Below are positions 34,874-42,500 of a DNA stretch of 64,000 nt, piece by piece. Origin of the DNA: JAGRMG01 sp047975215 (GTDB lineage Bacteria > Pseudomonadota > Alphaproteobacteria > Rhodobacterales > Rhodobacteraceae); contig JBKEDD010000062.1 in the NCBI GenBank assembly GCA_047975215.1, positions 1 through 64,000 on the forward strand, in the 5' to 3' direction. Position numbers and translations under genes: made by a program. Positions within the stretch are counted from its first letter, which is position 1. Each line of letters opens with the position of its first letter. The notes below the pieces were generated by a model that searched no databases, was not told the origin of the DNA, and saw only the letters and a program-made list of their open reading frames with translations.

Positions 34874-36055
34874 TCAGGCCGACCGGTACAGCTTGGTCAG
34901 CGAGAACTCGCGATGGCCCAGCGCCTCGGCGGCGGTGTTGCGCCCGTTGGCGGTGCGAATGATCATCTCGATCAGCGCATCGCCCGCCTGGTCGATGGTC
35001 TGCTCACGGGTAAGTACGCCGGTCACATCAACGTCGATATGCTCGGCCATGGTACGCAGGGTGCGCGGGTTGCCCGAAATCTTGATGACCGGGACAATCG
35101 GGTTGCCCACCACGTTGCCTTGCCCCGTGGGGAAGGTGTGAATGACATATCCCGCCGCGGCCATCAGCGTGACACATTCCGCCGCCGCGGATGACGTATC
35201 CATGTAGTAAAGGCCAGGCCCCTTCGCGGGTGCGACGGCGGGGCCCATCGCGTCGATGTATCTCGACTTCCGGCCAATCTTTTCGAGATTGCCGAGCGCC
35301 TTTTCCTCGATGGTCGTCAGGCCGCCAAGGATATTGCCCTTGGTGGGCTGGCTGTCGGACAGGTCGGAGGTCTTGTAGGCCTCGATCACCTCTTCCTGGT
35401 AGGCCTGGAAGATCTTCATGAAGGCTTCGCCGGCCTCGGGCGTTGCGGCGCGTTCCTTGCAGATGTGCTCGGCGCCGGTGATCTCTGATGTCTCCCCGAA
35501 GCAGCCATAGATTCCCTCGGGCAACAACTTGTCATACATGTTGCCCACGGTGGGGCAGGAGGAGAGGCCGGTGGTCGTGTCGCTCTCGCCGCATTTGGTG
35601 GAAATCCACAATTCCGAAAGCTGGCACGTCTCCTTTTGCAGCTCGGTGGCCCAGTGAACGTATTCCTTGGCCTTCCAGCTTGCCTGCCGGATGGTCTCGA
35701 AATCACCCTTCTGCTCGATAGAGAACCCGGCGACCGGCTTGCCGGTTTCGGCGATGCCGTCAACGATTGTCTGTGTCCACTCGGGTTCGATGCCAATGAC
35801 GATGACGGCGGCCACGTTGGGGTTGGCCCCGGTGCCGATCATGGTGCGGAAATGCAGTTCCAGGTCTTCTCCGAACTGCAGGCGCCCGTAGGCATGTGGG
35901 ATAGCCAGCGTACCCTTCACGTTGTTTGCCACCGCTTCGCAGGCAGCGTTGGAGATGTCGTCGACCGGCAGGATCAGGACATGGTTGCGCACACCGACGC
36001 GGCCATTCTCGCGGCGCCATGCGTTGACGGTTACATTGCTGAAATCAAGCGCCAT
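34874..36055 (-). CDS. suyB: UxaA-family large subunit, candidate (R)-sulfolactate sulfo-lyase subunit
   Basis: 393 residues matching the altronate-dehydratase C-terminal domain as a free-standing subunit. Signatures include RNHVLILPVDDISNAACEAV (about 22-41), the MIGTGANPNVAAVIVIG segment, CGESDTTTGLSSCPTVGNM and SSAAAECVTLMAAAGYVIH, with NPIVPVIKISGNP near 320. In sugar-acid dehydratases the SAF and large domains are one chain of about 500 residues; in sulfolactate sulfo-lyase they are two subunits, SuyA and SuyB, as here. The reaction eliminates bisulfite from (R)-sulfolactate to give pyruvate. The two-dehydrogenase context makes sulfo-lyase the preferred call over altronate dehydratase. 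Confidence 0.78.
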   Translation of the reverse strand: MALDFSNVTVNAWRRENGRVGVRNHVLILPVDDISNAACEAVANNVKGTLAIPHAYGRLQFGEDLELHFRTMIGTGANPNVAAVIVIGIEPEWTQTIVDGIAETGKPVAGFSIEQKGDFETIRQASWKAKEYVHWATELQKETCQLSELWISTKCGESDTTTGLSSCPTVGNMYDKLLPEGIYGCFGETSEITGAEHICKERAATPEAGEAFMKIFQAYQEEVIEAYKTSDLSDSQPTKGNILGGLTTIEEKALGNLEKIGRKSRYIDAMGPAVAPAKGPGLYYMDTSSAAAECVTLMAAAGYVIHTFPTGQGNVVGNPIVPVIKISGNPRTLRTMAEHIDVDVTGVLTREQTIDQAGDALIEMIIRTANGRNTAAEALGHREFSLTKLYRSA

Positions 36056-36061
36056 GTCGGG

Positions 36062-36349
36062 TCACCACCGTTTCGTCTTGCAGTTGTGGGTATGAACGTG
36101 CTCGCCAATGGCCGCATTGCCGACCATGCGGCCGATATCCTCGGCGTACTTCACGACAGTATCGCCCGCCGACAGGTTGCTGAGCGCAACCTTGTGGCCG
36201 ATTGGAATATCGGCCTTGGCAGTCACGGTGAAGTCGGAGTTGTCCGCCGTAACAACGCATAGCATCTCGGTGCCCGCGGTCAGTCCCTCGACCACGACAA
36301 CGCCGACGTTGTCCTCGTGATCATGTTTCAGAAGATGTGGTTTGCCCAC
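36062..36349 (-). CDS. suyA: SAF-domain small subunit, candidate (R)-sulfolactate sulfo-lyase subunit
   Basis: 95 residues. I place the start at GTG 36349, because AGGAGG lies eight bases upstream; the ATG at 36400 has no such site and falls inside the palindrome. The protein is a single SAF domain: HDHEDNVGVVVVEGLTAG near the N-terminus, IPIGHKVALSNLSAGDTVVKY in the middle and the ending GEHVHTHNCKTKRW, the typical close of UxaA/SuyA N-terminal domains. It pairs with the SuyB-like subunit encoded six bases downstream. First gene of the minus-strand operon. Confidence 0.8.
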   Translation of the reverse strand: MGKPHLLKHDHEDNVGVVVVEGLTAGTEMLCVVTADNSDFTVTAKADIPIGHKVALSNLSAGDTVVKYAEDIGRMVGNAAIGEHVHTHNCKTKRW

Positions 36350-36399
36350 TTTCCGTTCCTCCTGCTTGTCCGGATTAGCCGTCGGAGGGGAGACTAACA

Positions 36400-36433
36400 T
36401 GTATATTTATTCTTATACAAGAATTAATATACA
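36400..36433. promoter_or_regulatory. 34-bp near-perfect palindrome, probable operator
   Basis: TGTATATT (36400-36407) with AATATACA (36426-36433), and inside it TATTCTT with AAGAATT around the centre ATAC (36415-36418); only one arm position mismatches. It lies in the AT-rich gap between the divergent suyA-like and gntR genes, 51 bases from the suyA start and 61 from the gntR start. The inner TTCTTATACAAGAA resembles the AT-rich inverted repeats bound by HutC/UTRA-type GntR proteins, so the local regulator is the likely ligand. Confidence 0.7.
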
Positions 36434-36493
36434 GCACTTGCCTCGCCAAATCCACCTGTGCAAGATAATCGAAAGAACTCAGGAGGGTGGGGC

Positions 36494-37195
36494 ATGCCGC
36501 CGCCGCTTTATCAGACCGTGATCGACATCATCGTGGGCCGAATCGCTTCCGGCGAGTTGCTCTCAGGGGCGATGCTGCCCAGCGAAACGCAATTGGGCGC
36601 CGAGCTGGGGGTAAGCCAGGGCACGGCCCGCAAGGCGCTGATCGAACTGGAGCAACGCGGCCTCGTGCAGCGCGCACAGGGGCGCGGCACCTTCGTGACG
36701 GTCCGCACGCCTGAAACCTCTCTCTTCAACTTTTTTCGCCTGCGCCGCCCGGACGGCTCGCTAGAGAGCCCCAGGCTTGAAAGCGAAACCGTCAGACGTC
36801 GAGCAAGCACCGATACCGAGCGCGCCGATCTGCATGATGCCCCCCCGGAGGTGATAGAGATCGAGCGGGTGCGCAGCATCGGCGGTCGCCCGGTTGCGCA
36901 TGAAGTCTCGGTCGTCAGCGCGCTGTTGTTTCCGGGGTTGGCAGATCGCACGCCGCTGCCCAACACGCTCTATGTGTTCTATCAGCAGGCCTATTCCGTC
37001 ATCATCGTAAGGGCGGATGAGAGGCTTCGGGCAATTGGCGCTTCCGAGGCCAGCGCAGCGGCGCTTGGTCTGGAACCGGGCGCGCCAGTGATGGAGGTGC
37101 GCCGCCAGGCGGTGGATGTGCTGGATCACATCGTTGAATTGCGGCGCAGCATCGACCGAACCGACGAACTGGGATACTTCATTTCGCTGTCCTGA
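36494..37195 (+). CDS. GntR-family regulator of the HutC/UTRA type
   Basis: 233 residues from ATG 36494, preceded by AGGAGGG; an upstream ATG at 36458 has no ribosome-binding site. The winged helix (about 1-75) contains the GntR signature SGELLSGAMLPSETQLGAELGVSQGTARKALIELEQRGLV, and the UTRA ligand domain (about 85-230) shows VIEIERVRSIGGRPVAHEVSVV. Divergent from the sulfolactate genes with a palindrome between them, so it probably represses them until a pathway compound binds. Confidence 0.88.
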   Translation: MPPPLYQTVIDIIVGRIASGELLSGAMLPSETQLGAELGVSQGTARKALIELEQRGLVQRAQGRGTFVTVRTPETSLFNFFRLRRPDGSLESPRLESETVRRRASTDTERADLHDAPPEVIEIERVRSIGGRPVAHEVSVVSALLFPGLADRTPLPNTLYVFYQQAYSVIIVRADERLRAIGASEASAAALGLEPGAPVMEVRRQAVDVLDHIVELRRSIDRTDELGYFISLS

Positions 37196-37545
37196 CGCGT
37201 GATCGTGGCGATCACGGGAGCCGGCCCGGACCATCTGGCTTTTCCTGGCGACAGCCTTGGCCGAGAGAGGGAAGGGCGCCTGTGCCCCCGCGCTTGTGGC
37301 CCCGCGTGTCCGCCCGGTTTTTCGAGTGCGCGGCCCCGGCCTGCGGGCTTTCATGTCTGTCCGGGCGATGACCGGGATCACCGGGAAGACCCACGGCGAC
37401 GATCGGGAAAATCGGGAAATTATTCGACAATGTCTATAATTTTGCGAATAATATCCAGACTTGGAGAGATCTGAACGCATCAAATGCGATTCCCTCGTGG
37501 AGGCGTTCGATTATCCTGTGTTTCGAACCGAAGGAGTGCAGGTAG
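37196..37545. other. Gap between the GntR gene and dgcN
   Basis: 350 bases without a gene I can support. A short hairpin (GTGATCG/CGATCAC, 37199-37215) just after the gntR stop has no T-run. The GC drops sharply at 37405-37470, where the dgcN promoter candidate lies. The last 15 bases carry AAGGAG for dgcN. Confidence 0.6.
37419..37452 (+). promoter_or_regulatory. Candidate dgcN promoter overlapped by an inverted repeat
   Basis: ATTATTCG (37419-37426) and CGAATAAT (37445-37452) are exact inverted complements with an 18-base spacer. Inside the spacer is TATAAT at 37435-37440, a perfect -10 hexamer; no good -35 box is visible. This placement suggests a repressor or activator site controlling the D-glutamate genes, 94 bases upstream of dgcN. 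Confidence 0.5.
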
Positions 37546-38547
37546 ATGATCGAGACCCCGTATCTGTTGTTTCTGGGCGATGCTCCCGACCAGTTGGCCG
37601 TGAAGGTGGCGCAGGGCATCAAGGACTGGCGCCCGGAAAACGCTCTCGGACAGTACCGGATGGAGGGCTGCAAGGCCGATCTGAAACTTCCCGACATGGA
37701 TCTGGCCCAGGCCCGCGAGGCCGGGGCGAAGACGCTGGTGATCGGCGTGGCCAATCGCGGCGGCATCATCTCTGCCGCCTGGAAGAAGGTGCTGGTGACA
37801 GCCCTGGAGGAGGGGTTCGATCTGGCCTCGGGGCTGCACAACCTTCTGCGCGACGAACCCGACCTGGTGGCGGTGGCCGAGGCGACCGGTCGCAGCCTGC
37901 ACGATGTGCGGGTTCCGTCCGTCAAGTATCCCATCGCCAACGGCGTCAAGCGGCGCGGCAAGCGCGTGCTTGCAGTCGGCACGGACTGTTCGGTCGGCAA
38001 GATGTATACCGGGCTGGCGATGGACACCGAGATGCGCAGCCGCGGCCTGAAGTCGACCTTCCGCAGCACCGGGCAGACCGGCATCCTGATCACCGGCGAC
38101 GGCGTGCCGCTTGACGCGGTGATCGCCGATTTCATGGCCGGATCAATCGAGTGGCTGACCCCGGATAACGACGACGATCATTGGGATATCATCGAAGGCC
38201 AGGGCAGCATCTTTCATGTTTCCTATTCCGGGGTGACGATGGCGCTGATCCATGGCGGCCAGCCCGATGCGCTGATCCTGTCGCACGAACCGACCCGCGA
38301 ACACATGCGCGGGTTGCCCGGTTATGCGCTGCCCACGCTCGAATTGCTGCGCGACACGGCATTGCCGCTGGCGCGGGTCGCCAACCCGGCCTGCGAGGTC
38401 ATCGGCGTGTCGGTCAATACCCAGCACATGAACGAGGACGAGGCGGCGGCCTATCTCGGCCAGGTCGAGAAGCGCATGGGCCTGCCGGCCACCGACCCTT
38501 ACCGTTTCGGCGCGGGCAAGCTCGTGGATGCGCTGGCGGCGTATTGA
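37546..38547 (+). CDS. dgcN: D-glutamate N-acetyltransferase (DUF1611 family)
   Basis: 333 residues of the DUF1611 family. An N-terminal Rossmann-like domain (to about 130; AKTLVIGVANRGGII) is followed by a P-loop-like domain with GTDCSVGKM at 145-153. DgcN, described in marine bacteria, acetylates D-glutamate, and its partner DgcA epimerises the product so that D-glutamate is recycled to L-glutamate. The neighbour to the right is an enolase-superfamily epimerase, as expected. AAGGAG lies ten bases before the start. Confidence 0.8.
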   Translation: MIETPYLLFLGDAPDQLAVKVAQGIKDWRPENALGQYRMEGCKADLKLPDMDLAQAREAGAKTLVIGVANRGGIISAAWKKVLVTALEEGFDLASGLHNLLRDEPDLVAVAEATGRSLHDVRVPSVKYPIANGVKRRGKRVLAVGTDCSVGKMYTGLAMDTEMRSRGLKSTFRSTGQTGILITGDGVPLDAVIADFMAGSIEWLTPDNDDDHWDIIEGQGSIFHVSYSGVTMALIHGGQPDALILSHEPTREHMRGLPGYALPTLELLRDTALPLARVANPACEVIGVSVNTQHMNEDEAAAYLGQVEKRMGLPATDPYRFGAGKLVDALAAY

Positions 38548-38642
38548 GGGCTGTCGCATCCGACCCGATCGGCGTAGTCATGCGCCAGGTCTGACCGCGG
38601 TCGCGGTCGGGAGAGTCTGGCAACGGAAAGAAAGGCGCAGCA

Positions 38643-39608
38643 GTGCATATCGAAGTCAGCCGGGACGTATTTGGACTGGCGCAGGTATTCACCATCAGCC
38701 GCGGATCGCGGACGCAGGCGCAGGTGCTGACGGTACGGCTGTCGGATGGCGGATACCGGGGCTGGGGCGAATGCGTGCCCTATGCCCGCTATGGCGAATC
38801 GCTGGACAGCGTCGAGGCACAGATCGCCGAGTTGCCCGATGCGTTCGACCGGGCGGCACTTGCCGATCTTCTGCCGCCCGGGGCGGCGCGCAACGCCGTC
38901 GATTGCGCTCTGTGGGACATGCAGGCCAAGCGCGCCGGGCGGCGGGTCTGGGAACTGGCCGGGCTGCCTGTGCCGGGGCCCGAGATCACGGCCTATACCC
39001 TGTCGCTGGACACCCCCGAAGCCATGCGGGAGCAGGCCGCGACACATGCGCACCGGCCGCTTCTCAAAATCAAGCTGGGCACGCCCGATGACATGGCCCG
39101 GCTTGAAGCGGTGCGCGCCGGTGCGCCGGATGTGCGCATTATCGTCGATGCCAACGAGGGCTGGTCGGCCGAAATCTATGCCGATCTGGCACCGCATCTG
39201 CGCCGCCTGGGCGTGGCGCTGGTGGAACAACCGCTGCCGGCGGGGGATGACGACGCCCTGCTGGGGCTGGATCGGCCGGTACCGGTCTGTGCCGACGAGG
39301 CCTGCCATGACCGCGCCAGCCTGCCGGGATTGCGCGGCAAGTACGATGTCGTCAACATCAAGCTGGACAAGACCGGCGGGCTGACCGAGGCGCTTGCCCT
39401 GCGCGATGCCGCCCGCGCCGAGGGATACGGCATCATGGTCGGCTGCATGGTCGGATCGTCGCTGGCGATGGCGCCCGCGACGCTGGTTGCGCAGGGTGCG
39501 GCCGTGGTGGATCTTGACGGCCCGCTGTTGTTGGCCGAAGACCGCGACCACGCGTTGAAGTTTGATGAACACGGTGTGCATCCCCCCGATGCCGCCCTCT
39601 GGGGATAA
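38643..39608 (+). CDS. dgcA: N-acetyl-D-glutamate racemase (enolase superfamily)
   Basis: 321 residues starting at GTG 38643 after AAAGAAAGG. Enolase-superfamily epimerase with both general-base lysines: Lys142-x-Lys144 (LLKIKLG) and Lys240 (VNIKLDKTGG); metal ligands Asp169 (IVDANEG), Glu195 (VEQPL) and Asp218 (CADEA). This is the dipeptide-epimerase/N-acyl-amino-acid racemase arrangement, and the position next to dgcN supports N-acetyl-D-glutamate as substrate. A dipeptide epimerase for peptidoglycan Ala-Glu is the main alternative. Confidence 0.8.
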   Translation: MHIEVSRDVFGLAQVFTISRGSRTQAQVLTVRLSDGGYRGWGECVPYARYGESLDSVEAQIAELPDAFDRAALADLLPPGAARNAVDCALWDMQAKRAGRRVWELAGLPVPGPEITAYTLSLDTPEAMREQAATHAHRPLLKIKLGTPDDMARLEAVRAGAPDVRIIVDANEGWSAEIYADLAPHLRRLGVALVEQPLPAGDDDALLGLDRPVPVCADEACHDRASLPGLRGKYDVVNIKLDKTGGLTEALALRDAARAEGYGIMVGCMVGSSLAMAPATLVAQGAAVVDLDGPLLLAEDRDHALKFDEHGVHPPDAALWG

Positions 39609-39623
39609 AGGAAGGACCGGCCC

Positions 39624-40484
39624 ATGCGCACCGTCTATGTGAACGGCGACTACCTGCCGGAAACCGAGGCCAGGATTTCGATCTTCGACCGCGGGTTTCT
39701 CATGGCTGACGGCGTCTACGAAGTGACCAGCGTGCTGGGCGGCAAGCTGATCGACTTCGACGGCCACGCGGCGCGGCTGCAACGTTCGCTGGACGAACTG
39801 GATATCGTCAATCCGCTCGGCCGCGCCGATCTGCTGGAGATTCACCGCGAACTGGTGCGCCTGAACGGAATTGACGAGGGCCTTGTCTATCTTCAGATCA
39901 CCCGCGGCGACCCCGGCGACCGCGACTTCGTGTTTCCCGACCCCGAAACGACGGCACCCACGGTCGTTCTGTTCACGCAGGCCAAGCCCGGCCTTGCCGA
40001 CAGCCCGTCGGCCAGGACAGGCATCCGCGTCATCGGCATCGACGATATCCGCTGGGGCCGGCGCGACATCAAGACGGTGCAGCTTCTCTATCCCAGCATG
40101 GGCAAGATGATGGCAAGAAAGGCCGGGGCCGACGATGCCTGGATGATCGAAGACGGGATGGTGACGGAAGGCACGTCCAACAACGCCTATATCGTCAAGG
40201 GCAACCGTATCGTCACGCGGGCGCTGTCATCCGACATCCTGCACGGGATCACCCGCGCCGCGGTGTTGCGGTTCGCGGCCGAGGCGCAGATGGAGGTCGA
40301 GGAGCGCAGCTTTGGCATTGACGAGGCCAAGGCCGCCGACGAGGCTTTCATCACCTCGGCCAGCGCCTTCGTGACACCGGTGGTCGAGATCGACGGCGTA
40401 AGCCTTGGCGGCGGCAAGCCGGGCAGGGTGGCGCAGCGGTTGCGCGAGATCTACCTTGAGGAAAGCCGCAAGACGGCAATCTGA
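39624..40484 (+). CDS. dat: D-amino-acid transaminase (class IV aminotransferase)
   Basis: 286 residues of the branched-chain/D-amino-acid aminotransferase fold. The PLP lysine is Lys150 in RDIKTVQLL; the FDRGFLMADGVYEV segment (21-34) and the D-amino-acid carboxylate loop region QITRGDPGDRDF (91-102) favour D-substrates over branched-chain ones. EGTSNNAYIV is the usual cofactor-phosphate loop. It moves the amino group of D-amino acids to 2-oxoglutarate, producing D-glutamate, which DgcN/DgcA can then process. It lies 15 bases after dgcA and ends 19 bases before a converging gene. Confidence 0.85.
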   Translation: MRTVYVNGDYLPETEARISIFDRGFLMADGVYEVTSVLGGKLIDFDGHAARLQRSLDELDIVNPLGRADLLEIHRELVRLNGIDEGLVYLQITRGDPGDRDFVFPDPETTAPTVVLFTQAKPGLADSPSARTGIRVIGIDDIRWGRRDIKTVQLLYPSMGKMMARKAGADDAWMIEDGMVTEGTSNNAYIVKGNRIVTRALSSDILHGITRAAVLRFAAEAQMEVEERSFGIDEAKAADEAFITSASAFVTPVVEIDGVSLGGGKPGRVAQRLREIYLEESRKTAI

Positions 40485-40503
40485 GCCGCCGGCGCCACAC
40501 GCC

Positions 40504-42252
40504 TCAGTCCCAGCAACTCACGAGAACGGTCATGCCCGTGGCCTGCCTGCCCAGTTCGACCGGCGGCAGCGCGGCGGTCTCCTGGCTTTCGCCGACGCTC
40601 AGCCCCTCGGCCTCGAGAACGTTGCGGATCGCCTGTGCGTCGGCGGCAAAGCTCACGTCCCCGGGCAATTGCCGCGCCGATCGCGCGGGCGGCAGCAACA
40701 TGCCCAGAACCGCGCCGCCGGCGTCGATCACCGGGCCGCCGGCATCGCCGGGCAGGGGCGCCAGGGCCAGGCGCGTCAGTTCGACCTCGCCGCGCAGGCC
40801 CTTGACGTCTTCAAGCTTGCCGAAGGTCAGTGTCGGGGCGCCAAGAATGCCCTCGTAGGAATACCCCGATACCGCGACTTCCGATTGCAGGCGCGGCGGA
40901 CCGGCGCGCAGCCGTGCCACCGCGATGGGTGCCAGCGGATCGAGCGGGCGAAGCACGGCCACGCCCAGGCCATCGTCGGTGGCGACGATCTCGGCCCGGT
41001 GGTCATGGTCCAGAGTGATCCGCGCGCACCCCTCGACCGCCTCGGCGGCGGTAACGACCGTGCCCCGGCCGTCGACGAAAAAGCCCGACCGCGACAGCCG
41101 CGGCTTGCGCACCTGCAGTCCTGACACGAGGTCTATGTTCTGTTCGGTGTCCGCCCCCGCGGCCGGATCCAGCACCGTATCGGTGCGGGTGAACCCGGAT
41201 TTCATTTCTTCCAGCACACGGGCGCGACGGTCTTCGTCACCCTGTGGCCAGACCAGCGTGAAGCCCTTGATCCGGCCGTTCTCAAGCTGCGCCTGGGTAT
41301 AGGACACGATGCCGTTGCCGCGGCCTTCCAGGGTAAAGCTGTCGCGGCCACGTTCACGCGGACCCTCGAGCGGTACGATCCTGAGCGTCTGCATGATGTC
41401 GTACAACCCGAACAGCGTTGCCTGATCGCCCGGCTGGCTGATCAGAATCAGCCGCACCCCCATGTCGCCGACGCTGTCGTAATGCGCGAACGGGGGCTCG
41501 TAGCGCGAAAATTTCACGACATCCGTGGGAATCGGCATCTCGATTCCGGCCTGCGGATCCTGGATGCGCTGCATGCCGACCGAGATCAGCGGTGCATTGT
41601 ATTCGTCCATCAGCGCCTGGCGCTGCATGGTGGTCAGAACACCCGTCGCCTCGTATCCGCGCGCACTTTGCCAGTCGGCCATTGAGCGGCGCGTACCCGC
41701 TCCGAACGCGCCGTCGATGCCCGAGCGGTAAAAGCCCGCCGCCTGCAACGCGATCTGCAAGTCCTTTCGCTGCTCGGCGCTCAGGTCGCGTTCGCTGCGG
41801 CGCGCCTCGGCCGGGGTCTCGTCCGCCGCTTGCGGCTCCGGCGTTGGCGCCGCGGTTGCCGGCGTGCCGGCTTCTTCCGTCAGTGGCGCGGCCACCGTGC
41901 CCTGGTTCAGCACGTTCGCACCCACCGGCCAGAACTGCTGACCCAGGCTGCTGGTCTGGGAAATGAACGAATCGAACGGGATCTGCCCCTCGGAGCGATA
42001 GATCTGCAACACGCGCTGCGCGTCATCGCGGCTGTAGGGGCCAAGCAGTATGCCATACCAGTTGCCGCCCAGCGAAAACCCGTTCACATCCGCCAGCCGC
42101 CCGGAATAGTACCGGGCCCGCTCTTGCGCCGCGCGCAGGCTTGGCTGCGCCTCGACCTGCACCCAGACGGCGGCGCCCCCGCCCTGTTGCGCCGAAACCG
42201 CCCCGGCTATCGAACCCAATACAATCAGAACAGCCGCGAACACTTGTCTCAT
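40504..42252 (-). CDS. Secreted SPOR/peptidoglycan-binding protein with degenerate trypsin-like domain
   Basis: 582 residues with a Sec signal peptide (cleavage near AVSA, residue 21). A SPOR-like repeat region (about 27-90) is followed by an Ala/Pro-rich linker, a peptidoglycan-binding domain (about 159-215, LQIALQAAGFYRSGIDGAFG) and a trypsin/HtrA-like domain (about 380-560). The protease motifs can be aligned but all three catalytic positions are lost: the usual TNAHVV reads TAAEAV (Glu404), DLALLR reads GVAVLR (Gly430), and GDSGGPV reads GDAGGPV (Ala504). It is therefore predicted to be a cell-envelope pseudoprotease, perhaps a binding or scaffold protein. Confidence 0.78.
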   Translation of the reverse strand: MRQVFAAVLIVLGSIAGAVSAQQGGGAAVWVQVEAQPSLRAAQERARYYSGRLADVNGFSLGGNWYGILLGPYSRDDAQRVLQIYRSEGQIPFDSFISQTSSLGQQFWPVGANVLNQGTVAAPLTEEAGTPATAAPTPEPQAADETPAEARRSERDLSAEQRKDLQIALQAAGFYRSGIDGAFGAGTRRSMADWQSARGYEATGVLTTMQRQALMDEYNAPLISVGMQRIQDPQAGIEMPIPTDVVKFSRYEPPFAHYDSVGDMGVRLILISQPGDQATLFGLYDIMQTLRIVPLEGPRERGRDSFTLEGRGNGIVSYTQAQLENGRIKGFTLVWPQGDEDRRARVLEEMKSGFTRTDTVLDPAAGADTEQNIDLVSGLQVRKPRLSRSGFFVDGRGTVVTAAEAVEGCARITLDHDHRAEIVATDDGLGVAVLRPLDPLAPIAVARLRAGPPRLQSEVAVSGYSYEGILGAPTLTFGKLEDVKGLRGEVELTRLALAPLPGDAGGPVIDAGGAVLGMLLPPARSARQLPGDVSFAADAQAIRNVLEAEGLSVGESQETAALPPVELGRQATGMTVLVSCWD

Positions 42253-42500
42253 ACCCGGTCACTTACCCTTTGGAACTGCAATCTTTGCGGCACATTAAGC
42301 AGGAAAACGGGGCGAACGCCATGCCCTTCGCGTCCCCGCGGGCACTCGCGGGCGCGAGGCGTTGCAGGGCCGCACCGGGGCGTTGGCGGATGGCGGCGCG
42401 GGGCGAGGCCGCGACCGCGATATGCGCCGTTGACCGTATGCCGCGGCTTGCATAGGTATGGCCCGCATTCGCAGGCCCGCTTGCCAGGAGAAAGAAAGCC

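Noticed and set aside
34874..36349. Altronate or galactarate dehydratase (UxaA/GarD)
   Set aside because: Those are normally single chains in uronate operons. Here the domains are separate subunits beside SlcC- and ComC-like dehydrogenases, the sulfolactate arrangement. Not excluded without alignment.
40504..42252. Active serine protease
   Set aside because: All three catalytic positions are substituted, so the domain is listed as degenerate.
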